A DNA stretch of 64,000 bases from CAZKRU01 sp964555235 (GTDB taxonomy: Bacteria; Verrucomicrobiota; Verrucomicrobiia; Methylacidiphilales; CAMAQI01): assembly GCA_964555235.1 (NCBI GenBank), contig CAZKRU010000007.1:10803-74802 (forward strand), read 5' to 3'. The notes under the pieces are model-generated. The model worked only from the letters and a program-made list of their open reading frames with translations. It was not told the DNA's origin and did not search any database. Below, one piece after another: positions 34,294-41,949 of the stretch; the first letter of the stretch is position 1, and each line of letters starts with the position of its first letter. Position numbers and translations under genes: made by a program.

Positions 34294-34346
34294 TCTCATT
34301 TGTAGATTCCCTCTTTAGTGAGTTTATCGATTTTTTTGTACATTTC
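34240..34346. repeat. Perfect 21-bp inverted repeat at two convergent gene ends
   Basis: Arm 34240-34260 and its exact complement 34326-34346 share the core GAAATGTACAAAAAAATCG, in the matching C-terminal codons of the two convergent genes. The space between includes both stop codons (34293 and 34296). It could act as a bidirectional terminator, and it records an inverted duplication of this segment. Confidence 0.75.
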
Positions 34347-35090
34347 CGTCTTTTCCTTTTCTCCCTGAGCCCAAACTTTGGCCGCTTGCTTTCCTTGCTT
34401 GGCCTTTTGGGTTTCGTAGAGAGTTTTGGTGGCTTGAAGTTTTTGGTAAGCGTCATCAGCTCGTTTTTTAGCGTCAGCGAGCTTTGCTTGAAGGGCGGCA
34501 AGGTCGGCCTGTTTTTGGCGTTGTTCGGCTTCGTCTGCCGGTGTTTTTGAGGTCACGCGATCAATTTCAGTTTGGATTTCCTTTGCGTCCTGTTCGGATT
34601 TTTCCATGACATCGGCAAAGTTTTGGAAAGAATTTTCGAGGGTGTTGAGGGCCGTCATCGGATCGTAATTGGAAAAGTCGATATTGCCGGATTGGAGATC
34701 CTCCAAGGAGGCCATGTTAATCGGCGAACCCATCACCTTCTGAGTGGAAGAGGCGAGGGAAGAGGCCTGTCCTGCGGTTTTGCTGATTTCTGTGAAGGTT
34801 TTACCGAGCTGAGAAGTGGAGGAACTCCCCAAGAGTTTAGAATTCATGAGGGAAGCGATCTTGGTAGGGTCACCTGCGACTTGTTTGGCGGTTTCAAGGA
34901 GCTTCACGGCTTCTTGGGCTTTCGTGAGCTGCTCCTGAACGTTTTTGAGCTGTTCAGTCCATTTTGCGAGAGTTTCAGTATGCTGGATTTGTTGACCTGT
35001 TATTTGCGCTGACTGCAACGCTTGAGATGCGTCGCCCTGGGCGAAGACTGCTACTGGGAAAAGAATGAGAATGAGGTATAAAGATTTCAT
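34296..35090 (-). CDS. VirB5/TrbJ-like secreted coiled-coil protein
   Basis: 264 residues with a cleavable signal (KSLYLILILFPVAVFAQ). A helical body (about 30-260) is rich in Gln, Ala, Lys with long coiled-coil runs, the layout of the minor pilin or tip subunit VirB5/TrbJ. It stands next to virB6, as trbJ stands before trbL. The end QGEKEKTEMYKKIDKLTKEG matches the small plus-strand protein. It has one exact motif copy in its signal-peptide DNA. Confidence 0.74.
   Translation of the reverse strand: MKSLYLILILFPVAVFAQGDASQALQSAQITGQQIQHTETLAKWTEQLKNVQEQLTKAQEAVKLLETAKQVAGDPTKIASLMNSKLLGSSSTSQLGKTFTEISKTAGQASSLASSTQKVMGSPINMASLEDLQSGNIDFSNYDPMTALNTLENSFQNFADVMEKSEQDAKEIQTEIDRVTSKTPADEAEQRQKQADLAALQAKLADAKKRADDAYQKLQATKTLYETQKAKQGKQAAKVWAQGEKEKTEMYKKIDKLTKEGIYK
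35051..35062 (+). repeat. CTACTGGGAAA motif copy 7
   Basis: Exact CTACTGGGAAAA on the plus strand, within the signal-peptide codons (LFPVA) of the VirB5-like gene. Confidence 0.6.
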
Positions 35091-35122
35091 TGGAGCACCC
35101 CGTTTTTTTGCGTTACTTCTTG

Positions 35123-35704
35123 ATGATGAATCAGCAAGAGATGATTGATGTTTTCAGAAAAGTTGATGAAAGGCTGAGCTCCATTCCTAAAATTTGCGGA
35201 AAGGGGTGTTCTTTTTGTTGCTATCAACCCATTAAGTGTACGGATCCAGAATGGGAAATGATTCAGGATTTTATCGAAAAGATGACGGATGCTGTTTTGA
35301 TTCAAAGAATCGTCCGGAACGCTGTTTCTTGGTTTGATTGTTTTGATCGAATTGTTCCCAAAAACATCACCGTGGATCAATTTCAACTTGAAGCATATGA
35401 AAAAAAGATGCAGGAACATCGAATTGCCTGCCCATTTCTGATCGATGGGATTTGTTCGATTTACTCGGTAAGACCGTTTGTGTGTCGTGGGCATAGTGTT
35501 AGGGAGTCTGTGGATTTGTGTTCTCAAAACCCACTTCGGATGGGAGATGGGGAATCGAGGAGTATTGCGCTAGCTGCTCTGAAAGAAATTCATCATAGGA
35601 TCGGAGTGGTACTCTACGGACGTCTATCAATTCGGCTTCTGCGACTTTTGAAAATCGAGATTGGTCGAAAGATTTTAGTTGGTGCTGGCTTTTTAAAGAG
35701 GTGA
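35123..35704 (+). CDS. YkgJ-type cysteine cluster protein
   Basis: 193 residues from the ATG at 35123. The metal-binding Cys cluster is CGKGCSFCCYQP near the start, with ACPFLIDGICSIYSVRPFVCRGH later, the YkgJ signature of a putative zinc or iron-sulfur binding family of unknown function. It is transcribed against the secretion operon, interrupting it between VirB5 and the upstream lipoprotein genes. It could be a late insertion into the operon. Confidence 0.78.
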   Translation: MMNQQEMIDVFRKVDERLSSIPKICGKGCSFCCYQPIKCTDPEWEMIQDFIEKMTDAVLIQRIVRNAVSWFDCFDRIVPKNITVDQFQLEAYEKKMQEHRIACPFLIDGICSIYSVRPFVCRGHSVRESVDLCSQNPLRMGDGESRSIALAALKEIHHRIGVVLYGRLSIRLLRLLKIEIGRKILVGAGFLKR

Positions 35705-35796
35705 TCGAAACCCCTTCCTCGATCAAAAAGGTTGACACTATGATCTGTTCACGATTCATGATTTGAAGTTCTCCTCGATGGTTTTGGCTTTCATTA

Positions 35797-36057
35797 TCAA
35801 CTCCTATTTCTGGATGTGAACTTGTTGACGAGATTGATCATGAATTCCCAAAGCTTGACGGTGGAGAGCGCAAAAACAAAGACGCCCAAGGCTGAGGAAT
35901 AGTCTTTGGCGAGGCATAGGCCGCCAATGACAAATCCGGAGCCAAGGAGAACGAGGTAGGGCAAGCTCAAAACCCTCTCCACATAGGGCGCAATCGCGAC
36001 CATGAAAGCTTCAAGCCTCTTGAAGAGTGTGATCGTCCAGTGTGATTTCTCAGTCAT
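35797..36057 (-). CDS. Small two-helix membrane protein
   Basis: 86 residues with two membrane helices (about 28-48 and 52-70). No family is recognised. Its ATG overlaps the end of the upstream lipoprotein gene by 8 nt, so it belongs to the same operon. It could be a TrbC/VirB2-like or holin-sized subunit, but nothing specific supports this. Confidence 0.65.
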   Translation of the reverse strand: MTEKSHWTITLFKRLEAFMVAIAPYVERVLSLPYLVLLGSGFVIGGLCLAKDYSSALGVFVFALSTVKLWEFMINLVNKFTSRNRS

Positions 36058-36373
36058 GGCGAGGCTCCATCAACGCGCCAATGACTCCGACTTGGGTTGC
36101 ATCGAGCTTCCCATTGGCAATAAAGACCTGTGCGCCCCGAAACGCACTGTTGGATAGGGAGGCATCAAGCGCAAAGGTTTTATCGTCACTCCATTTCCCA
36201 CGAAAAACGAACGCTTCCTCGGCTCCCCGCTTAAGAACGAGTTGATGTTCATAAATTTCGATTTGTGCTCCTTTCCCAGAAGAATTCCCCCATTTTCCGA
36301 CGAGTTTTCCCGGGTCGTTCGTGGTGCAGGCGGAGATAAGAAGCAGAGCGATGAATCCACAGATGATTTTCAT
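36050..36373 (-). CDS. Lipoprotein with immunoglobulin-like or lipocalin-like body
   Basis: 107 residues with a lipobox (IALLLISAC, Cys 16) and a beta-rich body (KLVGKWGNSSGKG, VFRGKWSDDKTFALD) that reads like a small beta barrel of the DUF4488 or lipocalin kind. It is part of the secretion cluster and could be an exclusion or anchoring lipoprotein. No exact family is assigned. Confidence 0.68.
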   Translation of the reverse strand: MKIICGFIALLLISACTTNDPGKLVGKWGNSSGKGAQIEIYEHQLVLKRGAEEAFVFRGKWSDDKTFALDASLSNSAFRGAQVFIANGKLDATQVGVIGALMEPRHD

Positions 36374-36387
36374 TTGTTCTCCTTTGG

Positions 36388-36846
36388 TTATTTGGCGGGT
36401 TCTTTGATGGTTACGACGACTTCGTGCGGTACCTGTTTTACGTTTGAATTGGCAGGAAGGGGGGCCTGAACCGGATAAAGTTTGGTCTGAAGCTTTTCTG
36501 AATCTTTGTCCTCTTGGGCTTTATGGACGTTTTGAACGAGATCATAACTGTTTTTCGAGGACTCTTTATTGCCGATTTCGGTGCCGGTCACAAATGCCTC
36601 GGCTTCACGTTTTTCAGCGGCTTGATTGGCGAGATAGGTGCTTCCCAGTGCGGTGAAACCGTGTGAAGCCACGTCGATCGGATCCACTTTCCCAGTTTGA
36701 ATTATGCTCTTTGCGGCTCCTACTGTCCCTCCTAGTGCAGTATTGCTCACAAGGGTTCCGGTTGGCGTGGTGCATCCAGAGAGGATGAGTGGCAGACAAA
36801 GGAGGGATTGCCAGTAAGGGAATTGACGCTTATAGGTGGTTTTCAT
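36388..36846 (-). CDS. Lipoprotein of the secretion cluster
   Basis: 152 residues with a lipobox (LCLPLILSGC). After the Cys comes a Gly/Thr-rich segment, then a helical and basic/acidic part (AAEKREAEAFVTGTEIGNKE) and a Pro-rich tail. No family is recognised. Its start codon is immediately adjacent to the start codon of the plus-strand gene at 36847 (CATATG). Confidence 0.68.
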   Translation of the reverse strand: MKTTYKRQFPYWQSLLCLPLILSGCTTPTGTLVSNTALGGTVGAAKSIIQTGKVDPIDVASHGFTALGSTYLANQAAEKREAEAFVTGTEIGNKESSKNSYDLVQNVHKAQEDKDSEKLQTKLYPVQAPLPANSNVKQVPHEVVVTIKEPAK

Positions 36847-37116
36847 ATGGATACCGAATTAGAGAAGCGGCTCAAAGGAGTTGAGGTTTCGATGCGCGTG
36901 ATGATGGAACGCCAGATGAAAATGGAAGCGTACCTCATGGCAATGATCGGGTACGTGACCAAGTCTCCCGGGAATCGAGACATCGCGCTTGTTGAAAATG
37001 CTGCGGATGGAGTGCTCATCGAGATCCAGAAGGAGAATCAATTAAGATTTCAAGACGTTTTAAAGCACTGGCAGGAGATTTGCCAAGAGACTGAGCCACA
37101 AGAATCTTCGCCATAA
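36847..37116 (+). CDS. Small helical protein, divergent from the lipoprotein gene
   Basis: 89 residues, helical and Met-rich (EVSMRVMMERQMKMEAYLMAMIG). It has no clear ribosome binding site. It begins back to back with the lipoprotein gene in CATATG and overlaps, antisense, the end of the 70-residue gene at 37016-37228. One of these two overlapping genes may be spurious. Confidence 0.5.
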   Translation: MDTELEKRLKGVEVSMRVMMERQMKMEAYLMAMIGYVTKSPGNRDIALVENAADGVLIEIQKENQLRFQDVLKHWQEICQETEPQESSP

Positions 37117-37228
37117 GATCGAGTTTTTTCTCAATTCGAGAAAGTTGAACTTGAGTAAAAGGCTCACCTAATTTTCGTTGTATCTTAACGAGGTGACCGA
37201 GTCCGACGGTTTTGTTTTTTGGAATCAT
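37016..37228 (-). CDS. Small basic helical protein
   Basis: 70 residues, basic (KNKTVGLGHLVKIQRKLGEP, then SRIEKKLDLMAKILVAQSLG), perhaps DNA-binding. CTACTGGAAAA, a near-copy of the element-wide motif, lies just before its ATG. It shares 101 nt antisense with the plus-strand gene. Confidence 0.5.
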   Translation of the reverse strand: MIPKNKTVGLGHLVKIQRKLGEPFTQVQLSRIEKKLDLMAKILVAQSLGKSPASALKRLEILIDSPSGSR

Positions 37229-37246
37229 ATTTTTTTCCAGTAGAGG

Positions 37247-38047
37247 TTATTTCTTTTGGTATTTCGTTGGGATCCGTCCTTGAATCTTCTCGGTGTTTAA
37301 TTTCGGATAGCCGCCTGAGTTTTCCATGGATTTATATTTCTCGTATCCCAAGTATCCGTTGCCGATTGCAGATAGACCTAAAGCACCGGCAGTTCCAAAA
37401 AGCATCTTTCGTGCTGACGCCAATTTGCTTTTGGTGTCTTGAAGCTGATTATTAACGTCATCGAATTGAGCCTGAGAAATACTTCCGTTAGATTTACTAT
37501 TGTTGGCGGCAGCCTGAAGCGCGGCAATTTGAGCCTGAAGGCTGGCAATGGTTGCCGCATCCGTAGTTGCTTGGGCCTGAAGCGTAGCGATTTGCGCTTT
37601 GAGGCTTGTGATTTCAGCCGTTAGATTGTCAATGGAACCATCAACCTCGATGACGGTGAGATTTCCCGAGTGGGCTGGGTAGGCAACGCTATTGTTTCCC
37701 CCGGATTGAATCAAAACGTTACCAGTGGCATTTGCCGTGGGAGTGTAGATAAAGTTATACGCGATAGGAGCCGATACCCCTGTGGTTCTTGAAATGGTGT
37801 CTGTTCCTGATCCCACGGTGCACGAACTGTTCTCTGTTGCCAAAGTAGTTCCATTCCCTGAGGTTTCTGTCACGGTGACTTTGTAGATTTTACTTGTTGA
37901 GAAATTGATATTAGCGGAGGTGAAGCTTGTTGAAGTGCTACCGCTCGCTGTATTCCAAGTGACGTTAATGAGTGTCGTCGTATCGCCAAAAGCCCCGAAG
38001 AGCTGAAGCGGCAAAATTGTGGCAAGGATAAGAAGTTGTTTGATCAT
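37247..38047 (-). CDS. Secreted coiled-coil surface protein of the secretion cluster
   Basis: 266 residues. A signal peptide (IKQLLILATILPLQLFG) is followed by a Thr/Ser/Asn-rich beta domain (about 22-140), a coiled coil with seven-residue repeats (about 140-200, TSLKAQIATLQAQ, ASLQAQIAALQAA), one C-terminal membrane helix (about 225-245) and a basic tail. This resembles conjugation-associated adhesins or tip proteins. A role in mating-pair contact is inferred. Confidence 0.7.
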   Translation of the reverse strand: MIKQLLILATILPLQLFGAFGDTTTLINVTWNTASGSTSTSFTSANINFSTSKIYKVTVTETSGNGTTLATENSSCTVGSGTDTISRTTGVSAPIAYNFIYTPTANATGNVLIQSGGNNSVAYPAHSGNLTVIEVDGSIDNLTAEITSLKAQIATLQAQATTDAATIASLQAQIAALQAAANNSKSNGSISQAQFDDVNNQLQDTKSKLASARKMLFGTAGALGLSAIGNGYLGYEKYKSMENSGGYPKLNTEKIQGRIPTKYQKK

Positions 38048-38049
38048 GG

Positions 38050-38253
38050 TTATTTCCTTTCTTGATTCATTTTTTGTTTAAATTGAGTGTCGTAAGCGTT
38101 TTCGGGCCAAAGTTCGCGTTTTTCCTGTTCTAATTGTTGAGGGGTTTTAGGGATTTTCGTTGCGACAAAAATCATCGTAAAAGCTGCCAGTACTGTGACT
38201 GTTTTTAAGATTTTTTCGTTTCGAGGAGAGGAACAGTAGTAGATTGTTTTCAT
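38050..38253 (-). CDS. Small bitopic membrane protein
   Basis: 67 residues from the ATG at 38253: a basic start, one helix (about 20-36, TVTVLAAFTMIFVATKI) and a charged tail. The stop is 2 nt from the next gene. Its ATG overlaps the upstream stop as ATGA, which decides the start over the longer open frame. Confidence 0.68.
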   Translation of the reverse strand: MKTIYYCSSPRNEKILKTVTVLAAFTMIFVATKIPKTPQQLEQEKRELWPENAYDTQFKQKMNQERK

Positions 38254-38375
38254 TGGTTGGATTCGTAGAATTCCGGATAAAAGTAGAAGAGTCCGAGCCC
38301 GACAAAGTAGAGAACCGCAAAGATTCCCAAGATGATCAGAACAGCGTAAAAGAGCTTTTGTAATAAATTTTTCAT
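38250..38375 (-). CDS. Micro-protein of 41 residues, membrane
   Basis: Translation MKNLLQKLFYAVLIILGIFA followed by VLYFVGLGLFYFYPEFYESNQ: almost entirely one or two membrane helices. The ATG at 38375 has GAGGAG 8 nt upstream. Both ends overlap their neighbours (ATGA at 38250 and 38372), so it is firmly embedded in the operon. It could be a VirB3- or VirB7-sized component. Confidence 0.7.
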   Translation of the reverse strand: MKNLLQKLFYAVLIILGIFAVLYFVGLGLFYFYPEFYESNQ

Positions 38376-38545
38376 CGCGGTTTCTCCTCGAATGATTGGA
38401 AAACAAACTCATCCTCGGCAATTTCGATGAATCGGCGAAAAGCGTCCTCTCGGTCAACTCCCTCTACCTGAACGGTAGAGGTGACCTTGTCGGCGCGGTC
38501 ATAGTATTTTATCCAGAATTCGATCATGGGCATGTCCTCTTTCAT
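38372..38545 (-). CDS. Micro-protein of 57 residues, soluble
   Basis: Translation begins MKEDMPMIEFWIKYYDRADK and contains VQVEGVDREDAFRRFIEIAED, an acidic soluble protein. The ATG at 38545 overlaps the virB4 stop (ATGA), and its own stop overlaps the next ATG. An ATG at 38527 with GAGG at normal distance is the alternative start. No family is recognised. Confidence 0.65.
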   Translation of the reverse strand: MKEDMPMIEFWIKYYDRADKVTSTVQVEGVDREDAFRRFIEIAEDEFVFQSFEEKPR

Positions 38546-41145
38546 GCAGTTTGAAGCTCAGGCTCATTTTTGTAGGTCTTACGTTTTTCAAACTTACAAG
38601 TGCCACAAAGAGGATGAGACGAACCCATTTGGTAATAGGTGAACCAACTTGAATTATAGTTGTTTTGCTCCGGCATTTCGTAGGTCATCACAGCTTCCTG
38701 TGCCGATTCCGGAATGGATGGAAATCTTTGGCAAATGTCTTGGATGTCTCGAATGTCGTTCTGACGAAGAAGGAAGAGAACCTTGGAGTTTCCTAATATC
38801 GTGCTTGCGATGGGTGAACGAGAAAATTGGTCGTACTGTTGAACAGCAAATCCTGCAACAGTGGTGTACTTACGAAATCGAGCGTAGCATTTATCAAGAG
38901 TTTTATCTGAGCCCGGAGTCGAGAGAAATGGCTTTCCTTCATCAATGATGAATCCCTTAGGGTCTTTTCGTGGGCGTCGCATAATTTCTGCGGTTTCGAA
39001 GTGAGAAATCATGTAGCCAACGAGCTGCTTGAGCTGCGAATCATCGTCGCCAAGATTCGCGAGCTCCCAGTGGCTTACTCGGTCACTCTTAGGGAGATTT
39101 CGCACACCATCGAATAGACCTCCTTTGGAGCCTCTGTGCTTGCACCATGAATTGAGGACGGTTCGTATAAATTCGAGCCGTTTACTGTCATGGGATCCGA
39201 TTGGAAAATCCAACGATCCCACAAAAGAGGAGAGAGTCGGATATTCGTCCGGTTTAAGCGTTGCAATGAAAACGTCTCGAATATAGCCCTTGGTCTCGGG
39301 CATTTTCATGAAATTGACGGTCATTTCTTCGTTGACCTGAGATTCCATCAGCTTTACGGCATCGGGATTGACGACTCTCAATTCTCGGATTTGATTCCAC
39401 GCATCAAGGAAATCGGCATCGAGTTCCGATTGAATGAGAACTTGCCAATAGTTATAGGTTACGAGTGCTTCTTTTGCGTATTTGAAGCGGATCCCGCTAT
39501 CTCGTTTTGTCTTTTCCTGATAAATGTCATCGTAAAGGCGAATGCAGTATTCCTCGATATAAGATTTGATGATGACTTTCTCTTGCTCTGAATCGAAAAG
39601 ACCGAACATCCGGGTCATCAACGAAGAGAGATCCTCCAGAAAGGCTGAAGAGAAGGGGAGTCCGTTGGTATCAAATGGCCCAAAGCAGAGGTTAGAATTT
39701 GGATGAATTACCTTTGGTTGTGAACCAAAGCTTCGACTGAACTGGGTGAGGCTTCCGCCTTCTTCGATTAGAACGATATATCTCAAAAAGCACATCATTT
39801 GCATGAGGACATCTTGAAGTAAATGTGACTTTCCACCGCCAGTCATACCAATCATGGTGAAGGAAAGAGGCGTTCCGTTTTTGAAGAGAGAAACCGTTGC
39901 AACGCCATCATTGTGATTCTTGTAGATTAGGTTTCCGTCGCGATCGCCATGGAACGATGCGTCAATATTGACGGTACGAGCAACCATATCGTCGTTCATC
40001 TGAATTACGTGATCCCGGTATTTTCCAAAAGGGAATCCGGGTTGGATCTGGCTAAAGATCTTTCGAGTTGTGGCAGGCATTGATGCCACGTAATAATCAG
40101 CATCGTCCCATTCATGGATTGCGTCCTTGAGGACTTGTGTTTTGCTGGCAAGCCCGACTGGGTTTTTATCCCAGACGTGAAAGACCATCATCCAGTCGAA
40201 GAGGCGATAGCCATTGGCAATATCAGCGATGATGCGAGTCTTGAGGGCAGAGGCGGTAGCGGATTCAACATCGGAATCTTTGTCTGTGCGGTTCTTTTCT
40301 TTCTGATGCTGCTTGAGCTTCTTCCGGGTATCAACCGGATAGATGGTCGAAACGATTCTAAAATCATTGATATTGAGATTCGAAAGCTTGTAGATCATTC
40401 CCGGAGTGAGATTGCGGGGTGGGCGACTCAGGATGATGCAGTTGTGATAATAGCCATCGTAATGAAACCCAAAAGCGGGCATGTAACGTTCGCCAGATTT
40501 GAATCCATCACGAACGCACTGAGAGATGACGGGGAGATTTGAGTCGAACTTTTTGAGCGCATCAAAAAGACTTCGCTCGGCGAAGGAGGGATTATAAAAC
40601 TCCATCAAATGACGGATCATTTCCTCTCCGGACATGGCTTCCATGTAGGCACCGGTTCGTCCCATCGAATTGTCAAACGAAGAGATGACGCTATCGAGCT
40701 CCCGATGAGCTTCCTCATAGAGCATTGTTTCATGTTTAAGACGATCAGCTTCATTGAAGCCCAAAGAAATACTGCCACTCAGCTTTTTACATGAGTAAAA
40801 GCGTGTTCGTAGTCGCTTGAGGAGGTGTTTTTCGTTCTGCTCATTGAGGTCTAAAAGAATATGATCTCGGTACGCCGTCGATGCGTCATGAGTGCCGCAG
40901 GATTCAGTTTGCTGTGCATACTGCATGAGCACCGGGGCCTCTTGATGGAGGAAGTCCAAGTGAATCTGGTAACCCATGTTCAAGCTGGAGTTTCTAAGCC
41001 AGTTCTTGGCACCTTCCCGGAAGAGATTCTTCATGAAGTCGCTGGCGTTGTAGAGATCAACGCCAAAGACCTCGGCCCCAACAGCCACATGGGTGAGGGG
41101 AGAGCCGAAGACAAGAGCATTGCTATGGAGATAGCACTCCTTCAT
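38542..41145 (-). CDS. virB4: VirB4/TraC-type secretion ATPase
   Basis: 867 residues. The N-terminal 400 residues form the membrane-associated part; the C-terminal P-loop domain has Walker A GMTGGGKSH (433-441), the downstream IVLIEEGGSLTQFSRS, and late RPRKDPKGFIIDEGKPFL (Walker B FIIDE). It powers pilus assembly and substrate transfer. It begins within the VirB3-like gene's end (ATGA), the usual VirB3-VirB4 coupling. Confidence 0.9.
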   Translation of the reverse strand: MKECYLHSNALVFGSPLTHVAVGAEVFGVDLYNASDFMKNLFREGAKNWLRNSSLNMGYQIHLDFLHQEAPVLMQYAQQTESCGTHDASTAYRDHILLDLNEQNEKHLLKRLRTRFYSCKKLSGSISLGFNEADRLKHETMLYEEAHRELDSVISSFDNSMGRTGAYMEAMSGEEMIRHLMEFYNPSFAERSLFDALKKFDSNLPVISQCVRDGFKSGERYMPAFGFHYDGYYHNCIILSRPPRNLTPGMIYKLSNLNINDFRIVSTIYPVDTRKKLKQHQKEKNRTDKDSDVESATASALKTRIIADIANGYRLFDWMMVFHVWDKNPVGLASKTQVLKDAIHEWDDADYYVASMPATTRKIFSQIQPGFPFGKYRDHVIQMNDDMVARTVNIDASFHGDRDGNLIYKNHNDGVATVSLFKNGTPLSFTMIGMTGGGKSHLLQDVLMQMMCFLRYIVLIEEGGSLTQFSRSFGSQPKVIHPNSNLCFGPFDTNGLPFSSAFLEDLSSLMTRMFGLFDSEQEKVIIKSYIEEYCIRLYDDIYQEKTKRDSGIRFKYAKEALVTYNYWQVLIQSELDADFLDAWNQIRELRVVNPDAVKLMESQVNEEMTVNFMKMPETKGYIRDVFIATLKPDEYPTLSSFVGSLDFPIGSHDSKRLEFIRTVLNSWCKHRGSKGGLFDGVRNLPKSDRVSHWELANLGDDDSQLKQLVGYMISHFETAEIMRRPRKDPKGFIIDEGKPFLSTPGSDKTLDKCYARFRKYTTVAGFAVQQYDQFSRSPIASTILGNSKVLFLLRQNDIRDIQDICQRFPSIPESAQEAVMTYEMPEQNNYNSSWFTYYQMGSSHPLCGTCKFEKRKTYKNEPELQTA

Positions 41146-41468
41146 TTGGGTACTTCCTGTTGGGAAAAAGGATTGGATTGAGTTTTGGGCTTCTCATATT
41201 CCCAGTCTCTTTTCATCAAGGACTCGAAGAAGTCGATGTCATTTGCCGCTGGTTTGTCGTGGCGCAGGAGAAAAATCCAAGCCAGTACCGGCACCATCAG
41301 GAGCGAAGAACAAACCAAGGCCATCATGACCGAGGACTTGATCCAAACCGCAAGAAAAATTCCTAACGAGGCAAGTCCAGCAATCACAATGATCTGGATG
41401 TTGACGAAATCAACGCCCTTGAACTTTCCTTCGGAGTCGTCCTGATAGTAGCTCGGAATGCGGCTCAT
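41142..41468 (-). CDS. virB3: VirB3-like inner-membrane protein
   Basis: 108 residues with two adjacent membrane helices (about 25-45 and 50-70) and a charged C-terminal part. Size, topology and direct overlap with virB4 fit VirB3/TrbD. Sequence alone would not be decisive. Confidence 0.68.
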   Translation of the reverse strand: MSRIPSYYQDDSEGKFKGVDFVNIQIIVIAGLASLGIFLAVWIKSSVMMALVCSSLLMVPVLAWIFLLRHDKPAANDIDFFESLMKRDWEYEKPKTQSNPFSQQEVPK

Positions 41469-41626
41469 GATCCCACGACAAAGAGCATGAAGAAGAAGGC
41501 AAAAACGAGTGAGGAGATCATCACGATCTTTGCCATTCGTTTGTTTTCGCTTCCATCTTCAGATTTCACAAAAACGAAGCCCGAGATCATTGAGGTGAGG
41601 GCACAGATTGCAAATAGGGTAGCCAT
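41465..41626 (-). CDS. Micro-protein of 53 residues, two membrane helices
   Basis: Translation begins MATLFAICALTSMISGFVFV, has a charged turn (KSEDGSENKRMAK) and ends with IVMISSLVFAFFFMLFVVGS. ATG at 41626; its TGA overlaps the VirB3-like start (ATGA). It is a hairpin membrane protein, possibly a second pilin-like or assembly subunit. Confidence 0.7.
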   Translation of the reverse strand: MATLFAICALTSMISGFVFVKSEDGSENKRMAKIVMISSLVFAFFFMLFVVGS

Positions 41627-41628
41627 AT

Positions 41629-41949
41629 TTAGATTCCTTTTTGTTGATTTTGACGAAATGAAGTTAAGAGTTTAGGATCCACTTGCTGGTGGTATTCGAC
41701 TTTTGGAATCGCCTTCGACATTCCAGCTTTTTCAAAAAAGCCCTTCATCACGGGAATTGAAAATGCAATTCCAGCACCGGCGAGAACCCCAAGAGCTCCG
41801 CTCATGATGTTTCCGCCATCGATCATGAACCAGCCCTTGACCATCACACATGCGCCGGCGATGAAGAATACGGATGCAATGGCGATAAGAACCTCGCCAG
41901 AGACATCTTGAAAACTCGAAACATCGGCGAGTAATACTGAATAGATCAT
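41629..41949 (-). CDS. VirB2-like pilin candidate
   Basis: 106 residues with two membrane helices (about 18-40 and 45-68) separated by a short Gly/Asp turn, and a Gly/Ala-rich second helix (MSGALGVLAGAGIAF). This is the VirB2/TrbC topology, and the gene stands upstream of VirB3 and VirB4 as expected. The tail after the helices is longer than in classic VirB2. Confidence 0.62.
   Translation of the reverse strand: MIYSVLLADVSSFQDVSGEVLIAIASVFFIAGACVMVKGWFMIDGGNIMSGALGVLAGAGIAFSIPVMKGFFEKAGMSKAIPKVEYHQQVDPKLLTSFRQNQQKGI

Noticed and set aside
35499..35759. Open frame of 86 codons on the minus strand inside the YkgJ-type gene
   Set aside because: Fully antisense to a gene with a clear Cys-cluster signature; no start signal or family resemblance.
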